Position numbers and translations under genes: made by a program. From Pseudoalteromonas luteoviolacea NCIMB 1944 (lineage in GTDB: Bacteria; Pseudomonadota; Gammaproteobacteria; Enterobacterales; Alteromonadaceae), in the NCBI RefSeq assembly GCF_001625565.1, contig NZ_AUXS01000015.1, positions 62,001 to 126,000 on the forward strand: 64,000 nt of DNA, written 5' to 3'. Within the stretch, counting starts at the first letter, position 1; every line of letters starts with the position of its first letter. Of this stretch, positions 28,856 to 39,312 are shown in pieces. A model generated the notes under the pieces. It had not been told where the DNA came from. It searched no databases and saw only the letters and a list, made by a program, of their open reading frames with translations.

Positions 28856-29581
28856 CTATAGCCTGAATTGTTCGCCTAAGTAGACATCTCGGACTGTTTG
28901 ATCCGCTAAAACATGTTCAGGGCTACCTGAAGCAATTAATTCACCATGGGAAACAATATAGGCTTTTTCACATACATCCAATGTTTCACGTACATTGTGA
29001 TCTGTGATCAACACACCGATTCCACGATTTTTTAAATGCTCAATAATTTTCTTTATATCTAACACTGAAATGGGATCAACGCCAGCAAAAGGCTCATCTA
29101 ATAGAATAAATTTTGGATCTGCGGCTAAAGCGCGAGCAATTTCTACTCGACGACGCTCTCCACCGGAAAGCGCCATTCCTAAACTAGAGCGAATATGTTG
29201 AATATTAAATTCGTCCAATAATTCGTTTAGTATCGTTTCACGCTGAGCTTTATTTAGGTCTTTACGTGTTTCCAAAATAGCCATTAAATTTTGATAAACC
29301 GTCAACTTTCTGAATATCGATGACTCTTGTGGTAAATAGCCGATCCCCATACGTGCGCGGCTATGCATTGGCAGCAAGGTGATATCCTGCTGATCAATAT
29401 GAATGCTGCCTTTGTCACTTGGCACTAAACCCACAATCATATAAAAAGTGGTGGTTTTACCTGCGCCATTAGGCCCTAGCAATCCCACTATGCTTCCAGC
29501 TTCAACACTTAGTTCGACGTTTTTTACAACTTGTCTGCCTTTGTAGCTTTTGGCGAGTGCTGTGGCTTTTAGTGTGCTCAC
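28856..29581 (-). CDS. lptB: LPS export ABC transporter ATPase LptB
   Basis: Cytoplasmic ATPase of LptB2FGC, which extracts LPS from the inner membrane. Walker [10 protein letters not shown], the signature [15 protein letters not shown], Walker [14 protein letters not shown] and the switch histidine in [12 protein letters not shown] are all intact. 241 residues as in E. coli. It starts with GTG at 29581, overlapping the lptA stop in GTGA, which implies coupled translation. lptF and lptG are not in this window. Confidence 0.98.
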   Translation of the reverse strand: MSTLKATALAKSYKGRQVVKNVELSVEAGSIVGLLGPNGAGKTTTFYMIVGLVPSDKGSIHIDQQDITLLPMHSRARMGIGYLPQESSIFRKLTVYQNLMAILETRKDLNKAQRETILNELLDEFNIQHIRSSLGMALSGGERRRVEIARALAADPKFILLDEPFAGVDPISVLDIKKIIEHLKNRGIGVLITDHNVRETLDVCEKAYIVSHGELIASGSPEHVLADQTVRDVYLGEQFRL

Positions 29582-30111
29582 TGTTGCTCCTTGTTACCAT
29601 CTTGTTTTTTATCAACAGGGAGTAAGACAGTTCTTACACGCTTACCTTCGTCATTGGCTTTTTGTGCGCTGATCAGCTGTTTCTCCATATCGTAGAGAAT
29701 TTCTTGAGCGGAAATCTTTTGACCGGCTTGACTGATCTCTGCGTTGCCTTTGATTGTCAGAAGACGATTTGCTACATCGTAACGCACTTCGTTGGCGCTG
29801 GCTTTTAGTAGTGAGCCATCAGTTTGTCGTTCCTGAAAGATTGCTGGGGAGCCAGTTGCAACTAATAATTGTTTATTTTCGCCTAGCTCCTCTCGTCTGT
29901 GCACTTCAAGTCGATCGGCAAAGATTTTTCTCTGGCCATGAATAATTTCGACATTTTCTTCAAATACGCCGATGTTAGTCTGTAATTGTGCTTGCTGCTT
30001 GCCTGAACTGATAATGACTTGCTCTGGGTTACTATTAGCCAATACGCAGTGTGGCAGTAGTCCAATAGCACAAGTGAATAGTAGGGTTGCACTTAGTTTA
30101 TTGCTTATCAT
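29578..30111 (-). CDS. lptA: LPS transport periplasmic protein LptA
   Basis: Periplasmic bridge protein whose beta-jellyroll repeats carry LPS between LptC and LptD. The signal peptide runs [20 protein letters not shown], and the OstA-like body has [21 protein letters not shown] and [10 protein letters not shown]. The ATG at 30111 gives 177 residues, close to E. coli (185), and overlaps the end of lptC by 14 bp; upstream in-frame codons belong to the lptC region. The tail is charged ([10 protein letters not shown]). Confidence 0.96.
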   Translation of the reverse strand: MISNKLSATLLFTCAIGLLPHCVLANSNPEQVIISSGKQQAQLQTNIGVFEENVEIIHGQRKIFADRLEVHRREELGENKQLLVATGSPAIFQERQTDGSLLKASANEVRYDVANRLLTIKGNAEISQAGQKISAQEILYDMEKQLISAQKANDEGKRVRTVLLPVDKKQDGNKEQQ

Positions 30112-30652
30112 AAATCGTTTCGGTGTGGTTGATGAGTTCAATGACCTCAATATTGAGATCGGCGATAAGGCCTTTTCCAGTAATGGTTACACTCGGGCCT
30201 GTAATGACCACGGGCTGTTCTGAGCGCATCATCCGGTTGGTGATCTCGAGCCGGAGGTTGTCTGCGTCAATGTGCGTGATCATTGCTGTTTCGTTCAAGT
30301 TGGTTGCTTTAACGTTGCCTTCTAAAATCAAGGTATCGTTTTCATATAAAGTGGCTTCGTTTGCAGCGAGTTGCCAATTGTGCTGCCCATTGTGTAATAC
30401 AAAAATAGGGGCTTCAAAATGGCTAAATCCCAACTCCTGATAGAGCTCCATTCTTTTTGCTGTAATTTGATAACTGAGCTGCCCATTTTCTGCAAAAGAA
30501 GTCTGTTTCAAATCGACTGCTACATAATCAGGCTTGGCAATTGTTTCTTCTTGTTGTTGAGTTTGCTGCTCTGTTTGTATTAAAAAAGGATACCAAAGCC
30601 ACAGCATGGTAGCGCCGAAAACTACGAGTAGTATGACTCGTAAATTAGTCAT
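30098..30652 (-). CDS. lptC: LPS export protein LptC
   Basis: Bitopic inner-membrane component of the Lpt bridge, passing LPS from LptB2FG to LptA. A single N-terminal helix (VILLVVFGATMLWLWYPFLI) is followed by a beta-jellyroll, with AKRMELYQELGFSHFEAP and WQLAANEATLYENDTLILEG typical of the family. 184 residues, as in E. coli (191). The ATG overlaps the kdsC stop (ATGA). Confidence 0.96.
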   Translation of the reverse strand: MTNLRVILLVVFGATMLWLWYPFLIQTEQQTQQQEETIAKPDYVAVDLKQTSFAENGQLSYQITAKRMELYQELGFSHFEAPIFVLHNGQHNWQLAANEATLYENDTLILEGNVKATNLNETAMITHIDADNLRLEITNRMMRSEQPVVITGPSVTITGKGLIADLNIEVIELINHTETIYDKQ

Positions 30653-31200
30653 GTACTGCTCCCATTAGAGAGTAGCTCGTTGCCCTGACTTAACATTAAT
30701 AAGTCGGTGAGTTCCCTGACGGCGCCAAAGCCTCCAGGCATCATAGTCGTATAGTGAGCCAAGTTTTTCACCAGCGGATGCGCGTCAGCAACAGCCACTG
30801 CAAAGCCAACTTGTTGCATGACAGGGATATCAGGTCCGTCGTCACCAATATAGGCGATTTGCTCGTCAGTTAAATTAAGTTCGGCCTTTAATTTGTCATA
30901 AGCTTGCAGCTTGTTTTCTTGGCCTTGGTAAATATGATTAACGTTTAGGCTAGTCATTCGCTGCTTAACAATTTCTGAATGGCGGCCTGTGATCACGGCA
31001 ACTTCAACACCTGTTTCAATGAGTGCTTTAATCCCAAAACCGTCTTTGGTATTAAATGCTTTTAGTTCTTCACCTTGATTTCCCAAGTAAATGCGGCCGT
31101 CAGAAAATACACCGTCAATATCACAAATTAGCAGTTTGACTGCTTTGGCTCTGTCACCTATTTGAGATGTGATGGGTTGATAAAGCTCACTAAACTGCAT
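30649..31200 (-). CDS. kdsC: KDO-8-phosphate phosphatase KdsC
   Basis: HAD-superfamily tetrameric phosphatase that makes free KDO for the LPS inner core. The nucleophile motif is DIDGVFSDG with Asp27 and Asp29; motif II is AVITGRHSEIV and motif IV is IGDDGPDIPVM. 183 residues, close to E. coli (188). One base separates it from kdsD, whose product supplies arabinose-5-phosphate to the same pathway, and it overlaps lptC. Confidence 0.97.
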   Translation of the reverse strand: MQFSELYQPITSQIGDRAKAVKLLICDIDGVFSDGRIYLGNQGEELKAFNTKDGFGIKALIETGVEVAVITGRHSEIVKQRMTSLNVNHIYQGQENKLQAYDKLKAELNLTDEQIAYIGDDGPDIPVMQQVGFAVAVADAHPLVKNLAHYTTMMPGGFGAVRELTDLLMLSQGNELLSNGSST

Positions 31201-31201
31201 G

Positions 31202-32173
31202 TTATAATACTCCTGCGCGCAATAAGTCTTGGGTATTTAATGCCCCAATAGGGTGCTGGTTTTCATCGATCACAATGAGGCCATTAATTCGTTTCTTTTC
31301 CATAATATTGAGTGCTTCAGCTGCGAGCATATCTGGTGAAGCCGTAGTACAGCAAATCGTCATAACCGAATCAATAGTATCATTATGCAGATCAATTTTT
31401 TGCTCAATAACCCGGCGTAAGTCACCGTCGGTAAACAGACCACACAGTTGACCTTGTTGATCGACAATAGCGGTCATGCCTAGCCCTTTGGCTGACATTT
31501 CAAACAACGCATCTTTTATTAAGCTACCAGTCGGTGTTTTAGGCACCCCGTCACCTTTGTGCATAATCTCTTCTAAAGTAAGGAGAAGTCGTTTTCCGAG
31601 ACTGCCGCCGGGATGAGAGAGTGCAAAATCATCAGCGGTAAAGCCTCTGGATTCTAGTAGGGCTACAGCAAGTGCATCCCCCATTACCAGTGTTGCCGTG
31701 GTGCTTGCGGTGGGGGCTAATCCCAACGGACAAGCTTCTTTAGATACCTTGATGCAAAGATGGACATCTGCTTGCTGTGCCATGGTCGATTGCTCATTGC
31801 CAGTCATGCTTATGATATGCGCCCCAATTCGCTTAATAACAGGGATGATACCGATCACTTCACCAGTTTCGCCAGAATTTGAAATCAGCAAAACGACATC
31901 ATCGGAGGTGATCATGCCTAAATCGCCGTGGCTCGCTTCTCCGGGGTGAACAAAGAACGATGGCGTCCCAGTGCTCGCTAATGTAGCAGCAACTTTATTG
32001 CCGATGTGACCGGATTTGCCCATACCGATAACGATGACACGCCCTTTACAGTTCAGCATAAGCTCGCAGGCGTTAGCAAAGCTAGTATCGATAAACTGGT
32101 TTAATTCAGTAATTGCTTGTTGTTCAATTTCCAAAACACGCTTTGCAGATTCAATAAATGACAGGTGCTTCAT
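31202..32173 (-). CDS. kdsD: Arabinose-5-phosphate isomerase KdsD
   Basis: Converts ribulose-5-phosphate to arabinose-5-phosphate, the first step in KDO synthesis. An N-terminal SIS sugar-isomerase domain (VIVIGMGKSGHIGNKVAATL, FFVHPGEASHGDLGM) is followed by two CBS domains, with linker LSHPGGSLGKRLLLTLEEIM. 323 residues against 328 in E. coli. Second gene of the operon, 8 bp after yrbG and next to kdsC, as in enterics. Confidence 0.97.
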   Translation of the reverse strand: MKHLSFIESAKRVLEIEQQAITELNQFIDTSFANACELMLNCKGRVIVIGMGKSGHIGNKVAATLASTGTPSFFVHPGEASHGDLGMITSDDVVLLISNSGETGEVIGIIPVIKRIGAHIISMTGNEQSTMAQQADVHLCIKVSKEACPLGLAPTASTTATLVMGDALAVALLESRGFTADDFALSHPGGSLGKRLLLTLEEIMHKGDGVPKTPTGSLIKDALFEMSAKGLGMTAIVDQQGQLCGLFTDGDLRRVIEQKIDLHNDTIDSVMTICCTTASPDMLAAEALNIMEKKRINGLIVIDENQHPIGALNTQDLLRAGVL

Positions 32174-32181
32174 GCCAACTC

Positions 32182-33144
32182 CTAAATAATGGCGTACATA
32201 TAGCCAATAAACGCAGCGAGTAACACGCCACCTTCCAGACGATTAATTTGTCGTTTACCTCTGAGGTTTACGCTCATTACAATGAGCGCGACCGTCGCAC
32301 CCAGCATTACGTAGATATCTCGCTGTGCGATGTTCATATCGAGTGATGCTGGGTTTAAAATACCAGCAATAGACAATACTGCGAGGATATTGAAAATATT
32401 CGAGCCAATGATGTTGCCAAGTGCTAAATCATCTTCATTCTTAAGCACACCCGCTACACATGCAGCTAGTTCAGGTAAACTCGTACCAATAGCGATAATG
32501 GTCAAGCCGATCAATAAATCACTCATACCAAAGAATTTAGCAATATCAACAGCGGAGTCAACGAGCACGTCAGCACTGATTGGCAGTATTATCATGCCAA
32601 CAATCAACCAAAAAACAGCCTTGCCAGTAGGTACATTGTCTGGGACTTCATCACATGCCTCAGAAACTAACGGGTCGTCTTCTTGAGCGTGATTACTGTT
32701 TTTAGTGATATAAATTAGGCCTAGAATAAACGTTGCGAATCCGACAAGTAAGACATAGCCCTCTGTTGCACTGAAATAATTATCGCTCACAATGTACCAA
32801 GCACCCAGCGAAACAATAATTAAAAGTGGCATCTCGCGTCGTAGTATTCCTGAGCCGACGGCCAAAGGTCTGAGTAAAGCTGTAATACCTAAAACCAACA
32901 GTATATTGGCAATATTGGAACCAATGGCATTACCGACAGCTGTGTCGGTTTTATCAGATAAAGCGGCTTGTGCTGCAACCATCATTTCGGGTGCGGAAGA
33001 ACCCATGGCAACAATTGTTAGGCCAACAATTAAAGTGGGGACGCCAAGGTTTTTTGCTAAAGCAGCCGCACCAAAAACAAATCTATCTGCGCTCCAAACC
33101 AGTGCAACAAAACCTAAGATAAGAATGACAAAAGATAAAACCAT
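32182..33144 (-). CDS. yrbG: Calcium/sodium antiporter YrbG
   Basis: Inner-membrane cation/Ca2+ exchanger family protein. The two inverted alpha-repeats are clear: MGSSAPEMMVAAQAAL with AVGNAIGSNIANILLVLG, and IGTSLPELAACVAGVL with ALGNIIGSNIFNILAVL. The ATG at 33144 gives about 320 residues and has an AGG four bases upstream; a TTG at 33162 is less likely. First gene of the minus-strand kds-lpt-rpoN operon, divergent from mla as in E. coli. Confidence 0.93.
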   Translation of the reverse strand: MVLSFVILILGFVALVWSADRFVFGAAALAKNLGVPTLIVGLTIVAMGSSAPEMMVAAQAALSDKTDTAVGNAIGSNIANILLVLGITALLRPLAVGSGILRREMPLLIIVSLGAWYIVSDNYFSATEGYVLLVGFATFILGLIYITKNSNHAQEDDPLVSEACDEVPDNVPTGKAVFWLIVGMIILPISADVLVDSAVDIAKFFGMSDLLIGLTIIAIGTSLPELAACVAGVLKNEDDLALGNIIGSNIFNILAVLSIAGILNPASLDMNIAQRDIYVMLGATVALIVMSVNLRGKRQINRLEGGVLLAAFIGYMYAII

Positions 33145-33325
33145 GAAACCTATGCCGAGCAACTAAATACAGTGCGGTAAATATTATCAAATGCGTTGTC
33201 AAATGTATAAATAATCTGTTCTTGATAGCGTATTACTGTAGACGGGTAAACCGATAAATTTACGAGAACGGGTGATAATCCACGTTTTGTAACCGTGTCC
33301 ATTACAAAATTTTACCAATTTGCAT

Positions 33326-33370
33326 TTTCCATCTTGGTGTAAAAAAACGTATTATTCACCAATTGGTGAA
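33326..33370 (+). promoter_or_regulatory. Candidate mla promoter with a 16-bp palindromic operator
   Basis: A perfect palindrome TTCACCAATTGGTGAA lies at 33355-33370, only 8 bp before the annotated mlaF ATG. A plausible -35 (TTTCCA, 33326-33331) and -10 (TATTAT, 33350-33355) with an 18-bp spacer would put the transcript start inside the palindrome. An imperfect copy starting TTTACCAATTTG lies at 33311, 44 bp upstream. The rest of the 234-bp gap to yrbG shows nothing else I can name. The regulator is not identified. Confidence 0.5.
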
Positions 33371-33378
33371 ATCGATAT

Positions 33379-34194
33379 ATGGAGAGCGACTTGTCGCAGT
33401 CAATCGTTGAAGTCAAGGATGTAACCTTTTCTCGCGGTGATAGGGTCATATATAAAAATATGAGCTTCTCAGTGCCTAGAGGTAAAATTACAGCCATCAT
33501 GGGGCCTAGTGGTATTGGTAAAACAACCATGTTGCGCTTGATAGGTGGTCAACTTCGCCCAGATAGTGGCGATATTACGTTTATGGGCTCAAGTGTGCCA
33601 GCTATGTCTCGTTCTGAGTTATATCAAGCACGAAAACAAATGAGCATGCTATTCCAAAGTGGCGCACTTTTTACCGACATGTCCGTTTTTGACAATGTTG
33701 CTTTTCCACTACGTGAACATACTCAGCTAAGTGAAGACTTAATTCGCCTTATCGTATTAATGAAACTACAAGCGGTTGGCTTACGCGGTGCGCGATCGCT
33801 TATGCCTGCAGAGCTGTCAGGTGGTATGGCTAGGCGAGCTGCATTAGCAAGAGCAATAGCACTTGACCCTGAACTAATTATGTACGATGAACCCTTTGCG
33901 GGGCAAGATCCGATTTCAATGGGTGTGCTGGTCAGAATGATTAAATCTCTGAATGAAGTGTTGGGACTGTCATCACTCATTGTGACCCATGATGTCACTG
34001 AAGTACTCAGTATTGCTGATCATGTTGTTATCATCGCAGAGCAGGGTGTTATAGGCAGTGGCTCACCAGAACAGATGTTGGCACATAGTTCTCCGCTTGT
34101 GCAGCAATTTTTGCAAGGATTGTCGGATGGTCCAGTCCCGTTTCATTTTAAAGCTGCGCCGTATGAACAGGAATTATTGGATGGAGGCCTATAA
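33379..34194 (+). CDS. mlaF: Phospholipid transport ABC ATPase MlaF
   Basis: Cytoplasmic ATPase of the MlaFEDB complex, which maintains outer-membrane lipid asymmetry. Walker [10 protein letters not shown], signature [15 protein letters not shown], Walker [14 protein letters not shown] and H-loop IVTHDVTEV are intact; the [21 protein letters not shown] stretch (shown in part elsewhere as a family marker) is near-identical to E. coli. 271 residues. ATG 33379 has no clear ribosome site, whereas the TTG at 33391 has GGAG six bases upstream and is a real alternative. First gene of mlaFEDCB-ibaG-murA. Confidence 0.96.
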   Translation: MESDLSQSIVEVKDVTFSRGDRVIYKNMSFSVPRGKITAIMGPSGIGKTTMLRLIGGQLRPDSGDITFMGSSVPAMSRSELYQARKQMSMLFQSGALFTDMSVFDNVAFPLREHTQLSEDLIRLIVLMKLQAVGLRGARSLMPAELSGGMARRAALARAIALDPELIMYDEPFAGQDPISMGVLVRMIKSLNEVLGLSSLIVTHDVTEVLSIADHVVIIAEQGVIGSGSPEQMLAHSSPLVQQFLQGLSDGPVPFHFKAAPYEQELLDGGL

Positions 34195-34196
34195 GC

Positions 34197-34973
34197 GTGG
34201 ATTTTTTACAAAAGTTAGGACATAAAACGCTCAGCCGCTTTGCATCTATCGGTCGTGCGACACAAATGTTACTAGGGGCTTTGTTGAATGTGCCCAACCT
34301 CCGACAAGGAACACCTTTACTGATAAAGCAGCTTTACATGGTTGGTCACCAGTCTCTTTTGATCATCATGGTATCAGGTTTATTTATAGGCATGGTGTTA
34401 GCGCTGCAAGGCTATACGGTGTTAGTAGGTTATGGTGCTGAAGACAGCTTGGGGCCATTGGTAGCACTGAGCTTGTTACGAGAGCTTGGCCCTGTTGTGA
34501 CAGCCTTATTATTTGCCGGTCGTGCAGGCAGTGCTTTAACCGCAGAAATTGGTTTGATGAAAGCAACAGAGCAGCTATCTAGTTTAGAAATGATGGCTGT
34601 GGACCCTTTAAAACGCGTTGTAGCACCTCGTTTTTGGGCCGGCTTTATCAGTATGCCTTTATTGGCATTGATATTTTCCGCTGTGGCAATTATTGGCGCA
34701 CACTTAGTCGGTGTTGATTGGCTAGGCGTGGACTCTGGAAGCTTTTGGTCAATCATGCAGTCTCAGGTTTCGCTACAACAAGATATAATGAATGGTCTTA
34801 TAAAAAGTTTTGTATTTGCGTTAATCGTTACGTGGATCGCATTGTATAAAGGCTATGATTGTATCCCTACTTCAGAAGGGATAAGCAAGGCGACAACGGA
34901 AACCGTTGTGCATTCTTCACTGGCTGTTTTAGGCTTTGATTTTGTATTAACAGCAGTGATGTTTTCGAGTTAA
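34197..34973 (+). CDS. mlaE: Phospholipid transport permease MlaE
   Basis: Inner-membrane permease of the Mla system. The GTG at 34197, 2 bp after mlaF, gives 258 residues (E. coli 260). Several helices include [20 protein letters not shown] and [20 protein letters not shown], the conserved MlaE family signature, and the C-terminus ends in [12 protein letters not shown] 12-bp gap separates it from mlaD. Confidence 0.97.
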   Translation: MDFLQKLGHKTLSRFASIGRATQMLLGALLNVPNLRQGTPLLIKQLYMVGHQSLLIIMVSGLFIGMVLALQGYTVLVGYGAEDSLGPLVALSLLRELGPVVTALLFAGRAGSALTAEIGLMKATEQLSSLEMMAVDPLKRVVAPRFWAGFISMPLLALIFSAVAIIGAHLVGVDWLGVDSGSFWSIMQSQVSLQQDIMNGLIKSFVFALIVTWIALYKGYDCIPTSEGISKATTETVVHSSLAVLGFDFVLTAVMFSS

Positions 34974-34985
34974 GGGTTAGGAAAA

Positions 34986-35531
34986 ATGAATACACGGAAA
35001 ATAGAAATTTTAGTTGGCTTATTTGTAGCCTTAGGTGTCGCTGCGTTTGTTATGCTTGCTATGAAAGTGGCTAATGCTGGGATCAGTGGCAATGGTGAAA
35101 CATATAGACTGGAAGCCAAGTTTGACAATATCGGCTCGTTAAAAACTCGTGCTCCAATTAAGGTAGGTGGTGTTGTCATTGGTCGTGTTGAGGGCATTCA
35201 AATTCATCCTGAAGAGTTTGTCCCAGTTGTGAGTATGAGCATTGATAAAACGTATGAATGTCAGTTCTCTGATACCACTTCTGTATCCATTTTGACCTCG
35301 GGTATACTTGGGGAGCAATACTTAGGTATTTCACCTGTTATCGCTTCAGAATCTGCAAAACAAACGTGTTTAGGGAATGAAGTTTCAGCACAGGATGAAG
35401 TAGATCTAGACGATCTCTTTGGTGTTGAAAGTCTAGCGCTGAAAGACGGCGATGCGATAACGGATACTAAGTCAGCGCTCGTATTAGAAGAACTGATAGG
35501 TCAATTCTTGTTTAATCAAAGCAGCGAGTAA
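34986..35531 (+). CDS. mlaD: MCE-domain phospholipid transport protein MlaD
   Basis: Inner-membrane-anchored MCE protein that forms the hexameric ring of the Mla transporter. One N-terminal helix (EILVGLFVALGVAAFVMLAM) is followed by a single MCE domain (RLEAKFDNIGSLKTRAPIKVG, GVVIGRVEGIQI, TSGILGEQYLGISP). 181 residues, as in E. coli (183). Acidic C-terminus. Order mlaE-mlaD-mlaC is conserved. Confidence 0.97.
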   Translation: MNTRKIEILVGLFVALGVAAFVMLAMKVANAGISGNGETYRLEAKFDNIGSLKTRAPIKVGGVVIGRVEGIQIHPEEFVPVVSMSIDKTYECQFSDTTSVSILTSGILGEQYLGISPVIASESAKQTCLGNEVSAQDEVDLDDLFGVESLALKDGDAITDTKSALVLEELIGQFLFNQSSE

Positions 35532-35537
35532 GCAGAT

Positions 35538-36221
35538 ATGTCGAAGAATCATTTTTTTGTTGTGAGCATTTTTATTTTCTCGTTGTTGGTATCGTTTGCC
35601 AATGCGATGCAGGTTGACTTGAAAGACCCGTATAAAATGGTTCAACAGGTTGCAGAAAATACCTTTCAGCGAGTAGCCAAAGATCAAAATATTATTGCCA
35701 AAGATAAAGAGCACTTGAGAGTGATCGTTGAGCAGGAGCTTTTACCTTATATCGACTATAAATATGCGGCTTATAGAGTATTGGGCAGCTATATTCAAAA
35801 AGTGCGTACGATTAAAGATAAGGAAGAGAAAAAGCAGGCGGTACAGAACATCAAGGTGTTCATTGAGGTGTTTAAATCGTATTTAGTTGCCACGTATGCG
35901 GGCGTATTCACTCAGTACACAGATCAAAAAGTAGAGTTTGAAACACCACGTGCTATAGGCGACGCGAATGTGGCTACTGTAAAAACTAGGATCATTGAAG
36001 CGGGTAAACCTGATATCAAAATTGACTTTAAGGTACGTAAAAACAAACAAGGCGAGTGGCGTGCATTTGATATGATGGCAGAAGGGATCAGCCTACTTGA
36101 TGCGAAACAAAGTGAGTTACATGGTATTTTGCGTCAGCAGGGGATTGAGCATGTGATCACGCTGTTAGAAAAGAAAAGTCAGCTGCCGGTCCAGTTTAGA
36201 GGGGACGATGGAAATGCCTAA
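35538..36221 (+). CDS. mlaC: Periplasmic phospholipid-binding protein MlaC
   Basis: Periplasmic shuttle carrying phospholipid between MlaA at the outer membrane and MlaD. Signal peptide FFVVSIFIFSLLVSFANA, then DPYKMVQQVAENTFQRV and LLPYIDYKYAAYRVLG, typical of the family. 227 residues, somewhat longer than E. coli (211). The 3' end overlaps mlaB by 14 bp, so the two are probably translationally coupled. Confidence 0.96.
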   Translation: MSKNHFFVVSIFIFSLLVSFANAMQVDLKDPYKMVQQVAENTFQRVAKDQNIIAKDKEHLRVIVEQELLPYIDYKYAAYRVLGSYIQKVRTIKDKEEKKQAVQNIKVFIEVFKSYLVATYAGVFTQYTDQKVEFETPRAIGDANVATVKTRIIEAGKPDIKIDFKVRKNKQGEWRAFDMMAEGISLLDAKQSELHGILRQQGIEHVITLLEKKSQLPVQFRGDDGNA

Positions 36222-36507
36222 TTTGCACTTCACTAAGGTTGCTGATGATACGGTCGCGGTTAAAGGTGAATTGACTCGTGACACGCTGATAAATGAATCA
36301 CTTCTTAATCAATTGTTAGAAAATGCGCAGTCAGAGCTGTATTTTGACCTTTGTGAGGTCTCAAGGGTTGACACCGCGGGTTTAGCTTGGTTAATTCACT
36401 CTTTAGGAAAATTGAAACAACAAGGCACACGCCTTGAGTTAAAGAATAGACCTGAGCAATTGCAAAATTTAATGGAATTGGGGCAGGTCACAACCTTATT
36501 TGAGTGA
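36208..36507 (+). CDS. mlaB: STAS-domain protein MlaB
   Basis: Small cytoplasmic STAS-domain subunit that stabilises MlaF in the MlaFEDB complex. The STAS core reads [20 protein letters not shown], with Thr at the usual phospho-acceptor position. 99 residues (E. coli 97). ATG 36208 lies inside mlaC; ATG 36214 is an alternative. The stop overlaps the region of the ibaG start. Confidence 0.93.
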   Translation: MEMPNLHFTKVADDTVAVKGELTRDTLINESLLNQLLENAQSELYFDLCEVSRVDTAGLAWLIHSLGKLKQQGTRLELKNRPEQLQNLMELGQVTTLFE

Positions 36508-36512
36508 GTCCA

Positions 36513-36770
36513 ATGGAAACGAATCAAGTCGAAACTGTTTTACAACAATCTTTGACCTTAGACGAAGTAAAAGTAAAAGCGAATGGCAGTCACTATGAAG
36601 TGATTGCCGTTGGTGAGTGTTTTGATGGACTAAGACGCGTTAAAAGAGAACAAATGGTATACGCCCCATTGATGGAAGTAATCAAAGATGGGACGATCCA
36701 TGCAGTAAGCATAAAAGCATTCACACCTACCGAGTGGCAGCGCGAGCAGAAGTTTATTTTGCCACAATAA
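36513..36770 (+). CDS. ibaG: BolA-family protein IbaG
   Basis: BolA-like protein, implicated in acid stress and, with monothiol glutaredoxins, in iron-sulfur handling. The 85-residue sequence from ATG 36513 closely follows E. coli IbaG ([45 protein letters not shown]). GTG 36504 would add three residues. Located between mlaB and murA exactly as in E. coli. Confidence 0.95.
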   Translation: METNQVETVLQQSLTLDEVKVKANGSHYEVIAVGECFDGLRRVKREQMVYAPLMEVIKDGTIHAVSIKAFTPTEWQREQKFILPQ

Positions 36771-38048
<1,278 letters not shown>

Positions 38049-38061
38049 GATCGCGCGCTAA

Positions 38062-38122
38062 GTGAAGAAGCTCACCATAGCTGGATGAACCAATTATGGT
38101 GTCGCTTCACCGCTCGCTTTTT
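38062..38122. terminator. Terminator between convergent murA and degS
   Basis: Extended imperfect hairpin: GTGAAG (38062-38067) pairs with CTTCAC (38105-38110) and CACCATA (38073-38079) with TATGGTG (38095-38101), with an internal bulge. A five-T run follows at 38118-38122 on the plus strand, so it best serves murA. Confidence 0.65.
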
Positions 38123-38135
38123 CTAGATAGGAGCA

Positions 38136-39209
38136 CTAGTAAATCGGGGTTTCAAGCTCGACTACCTCGACCATAAATACGAGGCGCTCTCCATTGCGAT
38201 TCACTTCAAACTCAAGCTCGGTACCGGGTTCTGTGTTGCCAATGGTACGCAGTGTTTTTTGCGGGTTGGTAATGGCATTTCCCGCAACTTTGGTGACAAT
38301 GTCTCCATCTTTCATGCCCGCTTGCCAAACAGGACCTAGGGGGTCAAGCTCGCTGATCCGTAGACCCATGATCGGGGTGTAAACATCGGTAATAACCTGC
38401 CCCTTGTTATCCACTGCGGTGCCTTTGAAACCCAAATAGCCCCGAATAACGCGGCCGTCTTCAATAATTTTAGTCATAACATCCTTGGCAAGCCGATAGG
38501 GTACTGCAAAGGAGATACCTTCAATATCAATGTTGTATCGAGTGGTGAATTGAGCAGATGTAATACCAACTAAAGTACCATTTGAGTTGACCAGAGCGCC
38601 GCCTGAGTTACCCACGTTGACCGCAGCATCGGTTTGCAGCAGGCTATTATATTGGCTCTCTGTTAAAGTTTGTTTACCTGTGGCACTAATGATCCCTTGC
38701 GTGATGGTTTGTCCAAGGTTGAGCGGGTTGCCGATGGCCAGTACTACGTCCCCAATACGCGGGATTAAATTGTCATTCATTGGAATAACTGGCAGATGAT
38801 CTTCATTGACTTTGATGACCGCGAGGTCTGTAATGGTGTCGAATCCGATCAGCACACCATAATATTGTCTACCATCGGGCAATAAAACAATGATTTGATC
38901 TGCACTATTGATAACGTGATAGTTAGTTAAGATATAGCCATCCGAACTCATGATCACCCCAGAGCCCAATTCTTGGATGCGATTTTGGCGCTTAAATCGA
39001 GGTACAGAACTAAAACTTTCTGAAAATATGGTGACAACAGCAGGTGCTGCTCTGCTAACACCATTGGCAAAACTCATTTGCTGAACAGTGTATGGCACGT
39101 TTAGATTGGCTGCTTTTTCTCTTAACTCAGGTTTTAACCAGAGGATCAAAAGAGCAATACCGAGCCCTATCAAAGCGGGGGCGAGAATAAATCTAATAAA
39201 TTGAAGCAC
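38136..39209 (-). CDS. degS: Site-1 serine protease DegS
   Basis: Inner-membrane-anchored periplasmic protease that senses misfolded outer-membrane proteins through its PDZ domain and makes the first cut in RseA, releasing sigma-E. N-terminal anchor FILAPALIGLGIALLILWL. The catalytic triad is His98 (TNYHV), Asp128 (TDLAV) and Ser202 (VGNSGGAL). One PDZ domain at the C-terminus (GLRISELDPLGPVWQAGMKD). 357 residues, as in E. coli (355). Starts with GTG. Adjacent to degQ. Confidence 0.97.
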   Translation of the reverse strand: MLQFIRFILAPALIGLGIALLILWLKPELREKAANLNVPYTVQQMSFANGVSRAAPAVVTIFSESFSSVPRFKRQNRIQELGSGVIMSSDGYILTNYHVINSADQIIVLLPDGRQYYGVLIGFDTITDLAVIKVNEDHLPVIPMNDNLIPRIGDVVLAIGNPLNLGQTITQGIISATGKQTLTESQYNSLLQTDAAVNVGNSGGALVNSNGTLVGITSAQFTTRYNIDIEGISFAVPYRLAKDVMTKIIEDGRVIRGYLGFKGTAVDNKGQVITDVYTPIMGLRISELDPLGPVWQAGMKDGDIVTKVAGNAITNPQKTLRTIGNTEPGTELEFEVNRNGERLVFMVEVVELETPIY

Positions 39210-39312
39210 GGTTTATTGTTATACGTATTTTATTTTGTGATAAAGCTATCATGACACAAAACAACGCAGCGGCAAGAGCCACTGCGCAATTCTAGCTGTT
39301 TTTTGTAACTCT

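Noticed and set aside
29578-30150. Longer lptA, mraZ, sspA, lpoA, dolP and ptsO products starting at the first in-frame codon
   Set aside because: The upstream extensions overlap neighbouring genes or operators and push signal peptides or conserved N-termini inward; the internal starts match family N-termini or have better ribosome sites.
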